This document shows, piece by piece, positions 23,681 to 35,000 of a stretch of 64,000 nucleotides of DNA; the first letter of the stretch is position 1; each line of letters opens with the position of its first letter. This DNA comes from Cunninghamia lanceolata (Eukaryota > Streptophyta > Pinopsida > Cupressales > Cupressaceae). Location of the stretch: assembly GCA_027924645.1 (NCBI GenBank), contig BSBN01000843.1, positions 1 to 64,000 on the forward strand, in the 5' to 3' direction. The position numbers were made by a program, and so were the translations under genes. Below the pieces are notes generated by a model that was not told the origin of the DNA, made no database searches, and saw only the letters and a program-made list of their open reading frames with translations.

Positions 23681-25066
23681 ATAGGTAGGGCATGAGAATG
23701 TATAGATAGAAGCACAATTAGCAATTCTACAAATAATTAATCAATCATTGGAAGCCAAACTCGAAACATCCTATAAAATAGGAGATGCCCTATTGACATG
23801 TAGGAATCCTACCAATTTATACAATTTATTTTTGAGAGAACAACTTTATCATTGACAATTGTTAAGAATTTCTTGTGGCTTGCCACATGATTTTATAGAT
23901 GAAAAAGAACTCCTAGAAGCCTATAAAGGAAGTTCACTAGAACAGAGGAACTTGTTATGTTAATTCTTGACCCACAAATTCCTTCTGGGACACTAGACAA
24001 AAATTGTGATCTATACTTTTGTTGGAAAAGTTTAGGTAAGAGCCTTCATTTCACTATTGCAAAATCAAGTATCCTAGAGAGATAGGGTACATGGATATAG
24101 TACTCAAGAGTAGACATTAGGCCTCCTAACGAGGTATGAATACCCTATATCCAATTACTTTGTAAAATGTTTCAAAAATATTGTTCACAACTCCTAAGTG
24201 AAGGCCAAGAACATCAAAAATATGAGGCAGTGTTATAATGTCATCTAATAAGCTATGCATAAACATTTTGAGCTTGCATTTCTAGCATGTTTAAAAAGGT
24301 GGGTGGATCTTCCCAATTATTTTAAGAAGAGGGAGATTATCTCCCCAATCAACTTGAAATGGTGCCTAATTGAAATAGTGCCTAAGAAGAGCTAAGGTAG
24401 TGGTATAGTTGATGGAAAAATTTAAACACAAATGGATAGGGATGACATTTAGGCCTCCCCTTACCACTAGAGAGATTGAGCACTAAACAAAGTGATTTCA
24501 TATCTGGTCAAAATTTCATCCCAATTTCCCCACTAGACAATGTTATAGAATAAAGCCTTCAACCTTTTGAGGTATGGAGGGCCTATGCTGAAAAAAATAG
24601 GGGACATGGAAATCTAGACCATGAGAATTGGGGCACTTACCTAAGAGAATCTAACTATAACAAGCTATGAGAGGGACTCAATAAACATTAAGAGTGGGAA
24701 GCATTAAAAAAACAAAGAGGGAAAAATCTGCACAAGAACAAAAACCTACAAAACCTTGAGCCTGGGAGGAATGATGAGACTCTTGAATGTCTAATCTTTG
24801 ATAAAAAAAGTAGTTCCTTTTCTCTCCCTATCTTAAGCTTTAAGGTTGATTTAGGAATTATTTTAGGAATCATAACTTGCTTATAGTAGAATAAAGTATA
24901 TACATATGTGGTTATAATTTCAAAAGTTATTGATGATTAAAATGTTGATATAGCTAACATCTTTCCTAGTTGAAAGATGAGATTTGTATAATAGGAGCAT
25001 TTTTGGTTCTATGAATGATGGCATAAGTTTTCTCTCTAAAGATTACACTTTTCTAGAGTAGCACCA
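23681..25066. other. Probable continuation of the orphan ORF, then unassigned DNA
   Basis: Plus-strand pieces such as VDLPNYFKKREIISPINLKWCL near 24300-24360 read like protein but are broken by many stops. They may be the C-terminal part of the orphan ORF upstream. No motif is recognised and no boundaries are visible. Confidence 0.3.
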
Positions 25067-25210
25067 AACTCTATCCCCAAGGATATAACTCTAGAGATGC
25101 ACCCTTTAAGTAGATCCAGAGTTCTAGCTCCAATGATTTAACTCTAGAGTTACACCCTTGCAGTAGCGCTCTGAAATTCTAGATATGATGATCCAACTCT
25201 AGAGTTCATA
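25067..25210. repeat. Degenerate ~54-bp repeat with palindromic CTCTAGAG core
   Basis: AACTCTAGAG starts at 25087, 25140 and 25195 (spacing 53 and 55), with a related AACTCTATCC at 25067. The flanks (CACCCTT-AGTAG) partly repeat. The core is palindromic, so orientation cannot be judged from it. Confidence 0.5.
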
Positions 25211-26339
25211 ACTTCAAAGTATTTTTAGTTCAAGAACATATAGGGCCAATTCTAAAGTGGTTCAAGTGGTATCTGATCATTTTATAGATAGCACTAGAGT
25301 TCTACACATGCCAATTTTTAAAGTCTCTAAAGCACAACATGATTCCATATTTAGATGCAATAATTCAAGAAAATATTGGAAAACTAGTCAACAAAAGATT
25401 GATCACAAAACATGTAGCTACAATTTAGGAAAAAAGCATATCTATAAATGTATGTAACTGCATGAGCTACATTCCCCTATATTTCTTGGGAAGACTAGTT
25501 AAGTTACAATAGGTATTTTAATTATAATAAAGCCATCTTTAGATGAATAGTTATGTTTTAGTTGAAGAGTCCTAGTAGGAGTAAAAGATGGACCATAAAT
25601 TGGCATGAACATGATGGCCAAATTCTAGTAGTCAAGATAAGTTAGGAGTTTTAATGGAAGTCTAATAAAGCTTTTTGAGTAAATAAGCTTGCCAATTTCA
25701 AAAGTTAGTTAGAAAATCATTGTTACAAGTTGAACATGCATAGTTAATTTTTGAATAAAAATAAAGTATAGTTGGTTTTGTATATTTTGCATTATTGTTA
25801 ATGAGAATTTAGGTTTAAGTAGTCAATGGACTATTTTGATTAAATCAACCTTATTCCATGGAGGAACAAGGGTCCACTCATCTTAAGGGAGAAGGACATT
25901 TCTAGTATCTTAGATTAGTATTGCATTTTATATTTATTAATAATCATGTGTGAATAATTTCTCATTATGTTAAATAACTTGATATGTGACCTACAAGAGT
26001 GTTGTTATGTATTCAATTAAACTAATTGTTCTATTTACTTTAAGTTTGATTTGATTTTAGTTTCAAAATGTGTAATAGGTTATTTAAATAATGGCTCTTA
26101 TGAATTTAATAGATTTTCTTTGATATCAGAAAATTAAAAAGGATTTACTTTCAATTGCAACAAGTAAATAGATTTAATTTTATTACAATTTATTTTTTAA
26201 ATGTGTGAAAGTTAAATTTTAGTTATTTCAAACTTAGGTTAGGAGAACTGTTTGTTTGGCCTTCCAATCCTCTATTGTAGACAACCTTAGACATTGCCCT
26301 AGTCTTGACAAAGATAAATTATTTGATTTAAAGTGGAGG
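25211..26339. other. No recognised feature
   Basis: Very AT-rich DNA, with stops dense in all frames. One small open frame (25257-25457) lies in it and has no supporting motif. Confidence 0.5.
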
Positions 26340-28151
26340 AACATGATGACCCTCATAAACTTTGAACACCTAGATAATTTGGGTGGGATCCAAAAAGAAA
26401 GGTGTGTAGAAAGAGATAAGAAGATTTCAAGGAGAAGCGAACATGGGAGCTTGAGAGAGACAAAAGTCTTGGTGCAAAGGGAAAAAGATTGATGATAGAG
26501 AGTTGTGTTAGGATCAAGGTGCCATTTACCTTGCAAATACTATGTATATTTTTTTGTGTCTCCAACATTCTTGGAAAGTGTCCTTAGGCATGTAGGATAT
26601 TATTGCAATAATTAATTTGTAATTTTAGATTCCCTAGATTCTTGGCATTAGTTGCCATATGCATTCATGAACAAAGTGGGGCAAAATGGTGCTAGTTACT
26701 ACTTTTATGACTTTAAACTCATTTATGGAACTTTCCATATTCTTGGCACTAGGATTGAGGAATGAAAACTTGTTATGAAACATGAGTTGGCAACTCCATC
26801 TTGGAGCACTACATTTGAGGATGTAGGAGCTACTTTGTCATAGATGCTATAATGATTAAATTTATAATTGGAGACTCATTGTTTGAGTTCATGAGAAGTC
26901 AATGTGAAGTTGTTTTATTTACTATTCTTAGAAGATACTCTATGAGTTGGGTGTGGGATTTTGTGTAGCATACCATGGTTTTGGCCTCTTCTTTCCCTAT
27001 ATTGAGAGTGTGAGATTGTGGATGGATGATAATTTATTTTCATAGGTACATAGATGCTGCCATAATGCTATCAAAGTTTGGAGTGGTTGTATGTTGATAT
27101 TGTATTATGTACATTGAGGAATAATACATACTTGTCCTCTTTTCTTTGGTGGAGTTTTTTCTTGGAAGGGTTTCTGCATGTTAAATACTATGTTATGTGA
27201 TGTTTTCATGGTTTTTTTTTTAAATTTTATATGTTGCTAGTTTAAGTTCCATAATCTCCTTTTGGAATTCTACAATTAAGCAATATTTGGAGAAATGGGG
27301 TTTCATGATCATTAAGTCTCAATTTCAGATTTGTAGACTTGTTTTCAGATTTTGATTTGTAGTGGTTTTACCTTTTATTCCTAAAAAGTTGTAAGGAGTG
27401 TAGCTAAGAGGGAAGAATAGTAGGAGACTTGTGAGGAAGGCCATTGGGATTTGGTCAGGAGAAGAGAAGTAGGCAAGTGTGTGGACAATTGGCTAAGGGT
27501 TGAGAAAAGGAAGCCATGGGAGTTGGCAGTAGGTGAAGGAGTGTGCAAACCCATGAAGGGATTGAGTAGAGATGAGAAAAAGGAAAATGCCCAAGGAGTT
27601 GAGTGAAGGTGCCAGTGAAAAAAGAGAAGACATTATAAAGACCGAAGGAAGGAACTATGCATGAGTTGGCAACACGGAAGAGAAAGGAAGAGGCTATGTG
27701 TGTGGTAGAAAATGAGAAGAAACTGCATGTGAAGAGCAAGAGAAGTTGGTTGTGTGCAACAAGAGGATGAGTGATTCTATGTGAGCAGTAAGGTTGTGTG
27801 AGTGAGGAGAAGGCTAAGAGTGTAGCTGAGGAGTTGAGTTTATGAGTGTGTGAGTGAATAGGGGAAGCACAAGTCCTTGCATATAAAAAGAAAAATATTT
27901 TATGTAATTAAAATGTGTTTGTTTGTTGTTCAAATGTGCATTTGGGTGCATGTAGGGTCGATTCTCCATTGCTAAGGGTGTAGTTATTATAGCTGGTTGG
28001 TAGTTCATAGGGCTTAGGCTAGTATTAGATGTAGGGTGACTTGCAAAAAATGGGAACCCTTCAGATTCTATGTTTCTACATGTGGGTCCTTGAGAATCGC
28101 AAGTAGGGTGTCGCCATCATCTTGGCATCAAAGCACCCACAACCACCCTCA
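26340..28151 (+). repeat. 5' LTR of element C, with ~900-bp extra segment
   Basis: Matches 31080-31929 in two blocks, 26370-26490 and 27395-28151 (for example GGTGGGATCCAA, GAGGGAAGAATAG, GGAGTTGG-AGTAGGTGAAGGAGTG, CATGTGGGTCCT). Its right end CCACCCTCA stands three bases before the primer site. The segment in between is unmatched. The start is approximate. Confidence 0.6.
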
Positions 28152-28154
28152 TTT

Positions 28155-28166
28155 TGGTATTAGAGC
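28155..28166 (+). other. Primer binding site of element C
   Basis: TGGTATTAGAGC, the initiator-Met-tRNA site with one C-to-T change, as in element A. It lies three bases after the end of the left repeat and shows that the repeat pair is an LTR pair. Confidence 0.8.
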
Positions 28167-28268
28167 ACGCTATAGCTTTGGGAGTGAGTTTGTGAGTGCT
28201 CCAAAAGTGTGAGTTGGTTGTGAGGGAAAAAAACCCCAAGTTTGTGAGTGTGTGTATCGATAGCCAAT

Positions 28269-29634
28269 ATGTCACTAAGAATAAGAGCAATAGAAGTTTC
28301 AACAACATGCCTCGTGGAGACGTTTGAGGTAGTGTTGAGAGTCTTTAGGGAGTTTGAGGCAAAGTTAGATGCCTTGAAAAATGGTGAAGGGAGAGGCCAT
28401 GAATGTGCATTAGTTGTCGCAATAAAAGGGATAAAGAGGAGGACTGAACATAAGTAGAAGAGAGTGGAGAAGATTACCTTGAGAGGCAATGAGTGGGTAG
28501 AGGTGCCATGTGAGCAACCTAAAGATGGAGAAATAGGCCTTGTGCAACACATTAAAGACCTCATGGATAGTGGGGTAGAGGAGAAGAGGATCCTAATGGA
28601 TAAGGACAAGGAGGAGAATGCAACCGATAGGTTGAAAGTAGCTAAGAGGACATGAGCAAAGCAAATATGGTAAAGATGAGGCCTATGATTTAGCTAACAA
28701 ATTTGTGTTTGTAGGTCTAGAGGATAGCAATGAGAGAGGAGAATTCCTTATGATAGAAGATGAGGCTGCAAAAGGAACATGTCAATATGAGGGCATCACT
28801 TGAGGTTGGAGAGATGCTTGACAAAGAAGAGTGGAGAACTATAGCTATAGAGGAATATGGAGAGGAGGTAGCATCCAAAGAGATGCTATAAGAACTACTA
28901 GTCTAGACAAAGGGAGGTTGCCACTTGAGGAGAAAAGTGAGCAAGGGTGTTGTGAGGAAGGCATGAAGGAAGAATGCAAACAAGAGGTTACATGTGGGAA
29001 CAAGAGGATTCCCTACGAGATACAAGTAGATACAGCTAAGGTGCTACAAGTAAGTGCAACAAAAGAGCATAGGGAGGATGGTGCAAATAGGTGCAATACA
29101 AGAGGGATGCAAGTGTGAAGCTACATGTGGAGATGGAGCCATTCCAAAGGTGCTACAAGTTGGAGTAGCAAGAGACAATAGAAAGACAATATCAGTGGAT
29201 GTAGTAAAAGGGCATGAGTAAAGAGCTATGCAGGAGACACTATAAGAATGTACAACAAAGGTGCTATAGATGAATGTAGCCAAGGAATGTGAGAAAAGCA
29301 CCATAGGAGGGATGCTACAAGTAAAGGCAGTAAGCATCGAAGACTTCTAAGCATGGATGCAAAGGTGGGGATGATACCCAATGCTACATGGAAGGTGTTG
29401 CAGGTAATGACAGTTAAGGAGGAAGAAGAAGAGGAGATGGTGGACAAGATGTTTAAGTCTATCATGAGAATAGAGTTGAGCACTGAAGAGGAGAAGCTCA
29501 CACTTGAGGAAGAGGAGCTACTATGTGAGATATTGGGAGAAGATGTTGATGAAGAAGACTACATGGATGAAGAAAAGGAACACATGTGGAGGTGGTTGGT
29601 TGATAGTGGGTCAAAGCCCACAAGAAGGAGATGA
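28269..29634 (+). pseudogene. Acidic repeat protein ORF of element C, broken
   Basis: ATG at 28269 (MSLRIRAIEVSTTC) opens a frame of 62 codons, then after one stop a further 64 codons to 28655, and then frame changes. The N-terminal part is heptad-like. From about 28980 a module recurs: C-G-N/D, I-P, then KVLQV and an A/V-rich K/E tail (KVLQVSATKEH near 29038, KVLQVGVARD near 29150, KVL-MNVAKE near 29260, KVLQVMTVKEE near 29390). The first DNA copies are 109 bp apart. The C-terminus near 29420-29600 is strongly acidic (EEEELLCEILGEDVDEEDY) and ends in WLVDSGSKPTRRR. No zinc knuckle or enzyme motif was seen. No family is recognised. Confidence 0.55.
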
Positions 29635-31079
29635 AAGAAAAGGAGGGGCACTTAGAGAAGGAGATTGGGCTATAGCAGATGCATACCCATGGGAATTCAT
29701 AAGTACAAGGCCAAAGGTGGTAATGAAGGACAATGGTTCTAGTGAGGTGTTGGATGAGGAGAAAGAAAAAGAAGAGACCTCCAGATAGTTCCACCATGTG
29801 AGAAAGTGCTCACATATTTTTGTACTTGACAAACTTGATGTAGGAGAATCCTTGAGCATTTGAGTTGGCATGGACAAGAGGCATGGAACTAATCATTTGG
29901 AGGTGATTGTGCACTTGCAACCACTAGAGGTTTTCACTTATAACCACTAGAAAAGGAGTTGCCATAGTGCAGAAGGCACTTGCAGCAAAAGAGGTGGCCA
30001 CTTGCAACCATAGATCTGAAGACTCACAACAAAGAGCTATGATAGAGGAAAGGGTTACTTGCAACAATTGAAGGTTTTGCCATGGAGCGATTGGGTACTT
30101 GCAACAAAGGGTGAAGGAACTGTCAACAACAAGGGGGTTATTAAGGTTTGAGGGTAGCATGAGGGAAATGATGCAAGTGATTGGGAGTCACAAAGATGAG
30201 CAATAGTGTTGAAGTTGCATGTACAACAAAGGAACATGATGGGAGTGTTCATATGGTGAGTTGGGAGGCTACAAGATCAAACATTGAGGTTAGTACCATA
30301 CAAATGGAGTATTTTGGTGTTGAATGAGAGGAGGTCGTAAGACACAAAGAGGTGGCAACAAAGTTTGTGTATTGTTGACGTGGACATAGATTAGCTATAG
30401 AGGGAGTTTGTGGGTGCTACAAAGGTATGTTGGCTACATGGATGAGTGGACAAGAGGTTGTGGGTTGTGGAGGTATGTGATCGGGCTAAAGAAGAGCCCA
30501 ATAGGCCCCATAGAGGGGGCCAAGTGGCAAAAAGGTAGTAGAAGAAAGACTACAATGGAGCAAGTGACTCCATGAGCAACAAGGGTGGAAAAAAGGAGGT
30601 TGAAGGGTCATTTGGTGACCATGTTTAGGTGGCAAAATGGTCGTAGGAGAAATTTGATAGCAAAGGAAGTCACGAAAACAATGAATAAGCCATTTTGGTT
30701 GAATGAATTGTGGCATCAATGGTCAAGGAAAGGTTTTAGGTGGTAAAATGGACAGCCTATGTAGGATGAAAGGTCAACATTTAAAGCCTAAACCAAGTGA
30801 TTGGTAGCAAGGATAGGCCGCATTGCATGATAGGATCAACATTAATGCCTAGAACAAATGGCAAGTTGGAAGAGTGATGAGGAGGCCACAAAATATGCAC
30901 ATTAATGGTGAAGAGGATGATGTGAAGTAGATGGTTGGCATCAAATGAGCTGGAAGGAATCATCAGAAAGCTTCTTGTATCTTGTTAGCATTGATGTAGA
31001 ATTAGTCACACACAAGAGAATGATCATGCATGTTCCAAGGTAGATTTGGGCATGCAGAGCATTGATTATAGACTTTTTG
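29635..31079 (+). other. Internal non-coding part of element C
   Basis: G- and A-rich sequence with short repeated words (CTTGCAACCA, GGTGGCAA, AAATGG) and no continuous frame on the plus strand. Open frames on the minus strand are the complement of the purine-rich strand and are not taken as genes. Confidence 0.45.
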
Positions 31080-31929
31080 GCACTTGATGAGGATGTTAGG
31101 GGTAGGTGAGTTTGAACGCTCAAAGAATTTAGGTGGGATCCAAGAATAAAGGCACATAGATGGAGAGAAGAAGATTCCAAGAAGAATGACACACAGTTTG
31201 GAAGTGTCGGAAGTCTCAATGTAAAGAGAAAAAAAAATCCACAAAGAGATGTAGGGAGTGCATCCGAGAGGGAAGAATAGTGGGAGAGCTATGAGGAAAG
31301 CCATTAGGCTTTGGTTGGGAGAAGAGGAGCATGGGTAGGCATGTGGACAATTAGCCAAGAGCTGAGAAAAGGAAGTTGTGGGAGTTGGTAGTAGGTGAAG
31401 GAGTGTGTAGACCCATGAATAGACCTAAGGGAAGGAACTGTGCATGAGACTAGGTTGGTAGTGTGGAAGAGAAAGAGGTTGTGTTTATGAGTAGTAAATG
31501 GGAAGAAGCTATGCATGAGCAACAAGAGGAGAAGTTGCATGTGTGTAGCAAGAGAATGAGTAGCTATGTGTGAGCAACAAAGTCATGTGAGTGAGGAGAA
31601 GGATAAGAGTGTAGCCAAGGAGATGAAGGTATGAGTATGTGAGTGAACAAGGGAAGCACAAGTCCTTACATGTAAAAAGAATAAAAATAATTTGTAATAA
31701 AAATGTGTTTGTTGTTCAAATGTGTGTTTGGGTGCATGTAGGGTCAGGTCTCCAACATTGAGGGTGTAGTTGATATAAATGGTTGGTAGTTCACATGGCT
31801 TAGGTTGTCAGTAGCTGTAGGGTGATTTGTAGCAAAGGGGAACCCTTTGACTTCTGCATGTGGGTCCTCAGGTGCCGCAAGTATGGAGTCACCATTAGCT
31901 TGGATTCAGAGCACTTGTGGCCACCATCA
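31080..31929 (+). repeat. 3' LTR of element C
   Basis: Matches the left LTR from GGTGGGATCCAA near 31130 to the end CCACCATCA at 31929. The start is approximate because the first bases are diverged. No clear polypurine tract was found before it. Confidence 0.6.
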
Positions 31930-33572
31930 CATTTTGTGGTAGCTTTGAATGGCTTTCATAGTTTGTCTAAAAATACAGGGAGCTTCATACTTTGCATTCC
32001 AAATCCTACCTTTTCTTTCCACAAAATGCCACAAGTCTCCTTCCTTACAATACTCCATTATGGAAGAAATGGGAATCCTCATAAACACTTTTCAACTTTA
32101 CAATTCCATGTTGGTTTCTCAATCTATGCATTATTTATAGTTCACTTAAGAAAACCATACCTACTTTTTCATTGCCAATACCTTGTAAAAAAAATTTATA
32201 GCAACAAACAAGGTTTCTACTAGCTTTGAGACATGTACCTTGAGTTGATGAAGGGGGGAATTATGTAATACCCAATTGAGAGTATAATTGTCTTCTATGG
32301 AGGACTTCAAGTGAGCTATGGTCCTCCATTTTCATGATAGTGAATCCATGGTCTTCCTTGAGAAAAATATGCACTTGAACTTGCTTCCTCCATTTCTTTA
32401 GAGCCTCACAATATTGCAACTATTTATGTCTAAGGATATCACACCCTCCAATAGAAAAAACATTGGTGGAAGGTCAATAGTGGAGAGCCTTTCGCCTTTT
32501 GCAAAGGGATCTGAAAAAAGATGTTCCCTGTTGCTTCCCAGTGGCATTGTCAGTCTCCACATGTAGTTTGACTTATCCACAATAAACATGAGGGAGCTCT
32601 TTTTTGCTTTTGAGGAAACTGTATGTTGAGAATTCGATTTGGGCACACTTTTAATGTATTGGGTGGGAGATAGATTAAAAAAAACTTTAACCATGGAAGT
32701 GACTATAACTGCTAAAAGTTAGAGTGCAACAAAAATATAAATGGGAGACCCAAGACTTTTGAACCCATAGGTGGGGACTATTAAAAGAACAATTAAAAAA
32801 ACAAGTATCCACATACATATACCAACTAGGTTGTGCTTGGGTAGGTGGGTTGGCTTGTGGGGGTGGCTGGTGGAATTGGGCTAAATAAACCTTAGTTGGT
32901 AGCCCAGGGGAAGGATGTGGGGAAGGATGTAGAGATTGAAATCAAGATCTATGGCTGGCTAGTTAAGCTCAGCCATCATGGACTACTCTACTTAAATATC
33001 ACATTTTTAAATGGTCAAATAGTCAATAGCTACAATCATCCCTCCTAAAAAGTGGTAAATAGTTGTCCCACTTTTATTAGCCAAAATTTACCTTCCACCA
33101 TTAAAATGGGTGATCTTTAAGAATAGTTGTCATGGACTATCTCATCAATGATAATTTCTTTGCAATTTCTTCCTCCTCTGAGCCTTTAGAAGATATTAAA
33201 AGAGTTCCTAAGTTGTCCATCTTTTACATTGATCCACACCAGTATGCTTGTCTTCAACAAATTCAATCTTTTATCTTCTTGAATGAGCAACACATTTCCC
33301 ATGAATTGAGATTCAGACTTAGTTCGTCTGCCTTATACAGGGTAAACAAGATTTAGAGGTGTGTCTTGAAATAAGTACTTGTCTTATGATTGTTCACAAA
33401 ATATGTACATGAATTAAAAGGTCCTACAGAAATGATTAATCATGAGAAAATTTCTCTGAGTTGAGTAATCAGAATACTGCCACATAATTAAAATTGTCAC
33501 AAAATAAAAATATTTAAATAACTTGGTATTGGCCCTTGGGTGATTAAAATTTTTAAATTGTATCCGGGGTAC
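31930..33572. other. Gene-free stretch with a possible LTR start near 32263
   Basis: GATGAAGGGGGGAATTA followed by TGTAATACCC near 32247-32272 looks like a polypurine tract joined to an LTR start, but I found no second copy and no pol upstream. A G/T-rich run lies at 32830-32890. The 3' untranslated region of the response regulator probably lies in 33480-33572. Confidence 0.35.
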
Positions 33573-34566
33573 TTATAGTTCACTGAATCTAGGTCTCCTC
33601 TCTGGCTGTGGCGAAAGGCTGTCAAACATTTGTCTCTTTTTATTTGAAGGGAGCCTTTGCTGCTTCCTACAAGATGAACTAACATGGAGCATGTGAGATC
33701 TGAGGGTCTGAACATCTGATAACTTCACAGGCTTCAATATGAATTTTTCTGCACCCCCTGACAAATACCTGTTCATAAACATAAGATGTCTCAATTCACT
33801 TGTAAATTCAAAAGCAAAACACCAAATCTGGGTCCTTTTAATAGGTGACTGAAACTGAAAACCAAGTACTTGCAGAACTGTAACATGTCTCACCTGCTAA
33901 TTCTTGACTCCACATTTTCTGAAGACACAATCACCACAGGAATATCCTTATGTCTTGATGACTCCTGTTACAAGGAATTTGTAGCAGTCAAGATTAAGTA
34001 CAAATTTTAGTCTAAAAATGAAATTAGGGAAGAATAGCTTAGGGTGTGCATTGTAAAATACCTTAACTCTCCTGAGCAAGTCATAGCCTGTGAGCTCTGG
34101 CATACTGTAGTCTGTGACAATCATATTCACCTTCATCTTCTGAATTACACAACAAATATAAGGACTCAATTTCATCAGACAAGGACTGAATAGAGCCATA
34201 ATAAATCTATTACATTAACCCACAAATTCCCTCAAATGATTTCAGTCCATACATACATCAACATTGAGGCCTTGATGATCATCTTCTAAGCCAAGGAACT
34301 CCAGAGCTTTTCTCACACTGTCAACACTTGTCACTGCCAAAACTAACAACAAACTCATCAGAAAAACATTCAATCATTTACAGCCATGTAAAAATCAATG
34401 ACCAAAGTTGAGATTCTAACAGGGAGTATATGTCCTATTTGCAAGATTTACCTTGATAAGAAGAACTTCTCAATAGCCTTTCAATGATTTTTCTATCCAT
34501 AGCACTGTCATCAACTGCAAGAACATGAAATTCACATATGGTGGCCTCGCTTTGATTGTGACCCAT
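33573..34566 (-). CDS. Type-A two-component response regulator (cytokinin response), 5 exons
   Basis: A complete spliced gene of 178 codons plus stop. Exons on the minus strand are 34566-34452, 34333-34257, 34139-34062, 33964-33894 and 33768-33573. All introns begin GT and end AG, and the exon lengths (115, 77, 78, 71, 196) join in frame. Start [13 protein letters not shown]. The receiver domain fills residues 13-140: acidic pair D19-D20 ([11 protein letters not shown]), phospho-acceptor D74 ([16 protein letters not shown]), switch S104 (VVIVSSENV) and K126 (FILKPVK). A short basic, serine-rich tail follows and there is no Myb-type DNA-binding domain, so it is type A. Such proteins take phosphate from histidine phosphotransfer proteins and dampen cytokinin signalling. 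No stop, frameshift or lost key residue is seen. The untranslated ends are not mapped. Confidence 0.95.
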
Positions 34567-34899
34567 TTCTTCTTACTTCAAAAATTAGTAGCCCACCTAA
34601 ACAAACTCCTTTCAATTCCAGTCCGAACCAAACACTATCGATTCTTATAGCAGAGATCCCTCTTAATAATTCCTATTAAATATTCTTTCCAAACTCATCA
34701 AATTTCCACCACTCATAACCGAATCCAACTGAATTTTCACAACCCAATTGGAAATCTGAACATATAAATCAGCTGTCCTGAACCAGCAGATTTCCTCTGT
34801 TCTTCTTCCCAATTTGGCACGCACTTAAATTGACAGGTCAGGTGTGTGATAGAGCAAATCGGCCTAAATTCGGACGAAATTCGATGAAAATTTGAATAC

Positions 34900-35000
34900 C
34901 CAATTGAGAAATCGGTGGAATCTGATAACCGGCAATCCAGGTCCCTGATCTTGATTGCAATCCTTTCAAACTTAAGTAGGTGATCGAATCCTTCAACATG
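34900..35000 (-). promoter_or_regulatory. Cluster of type-B regulator-like sites upstream of the response regulator
   Basis: In the direction of the gene, GGATTC (34991-34986), GGATTG (34963-34958), GGATTG (34938-34933), AGATTCC (34923-34917) and CGATTT (34914-34909) lie 340-430 bp before the start codon. Type-B response regulators bind (A/G)GAT(T/C) cores and drive type-A genes. The motif is short, so chance cannot be excluded. Confidence 0.35.

Larger units (their letters stand above)
26340..31929 (+). mobile_element. Pol-less LTR element with repeat-protein ORF (element C)
   Basis: Two direct repeats border an internal region of about 3 kb: roughly 26340-28151 and roughly 31080-31929, both ending CCACC-N-TCA. 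A primer site follows the first repeat at 28155. The first copy holds about 900 bp (about 26490-27395) that the second lacks; it is either an insertion there or a deletion in the other. The inside encodes an acidic repeat protein and no recognisable pol. The left ends of both repeats fade out, so the boundaries are approximate and I could not find the target duplication. Confidence 0.65.

Noticed and set aside
27455..31540. Many minus-strand open frames in element C
   Set aside because: They mirror a purine-rich strand, which has few stop codons on its complement. No start context or domain supports them.
31822..32223. 133-codon plus-strand frame as a gene
   Set aside because: It begins inside the 3' LTR of element C and crosses its end; the peptide has no recognisable domain.
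33132..33356. Short plus-strand open frame downstream of the response regulator
   Set aside because: No family motif, and it lies next to the gene's 3' side where untranslated sequence is expected.
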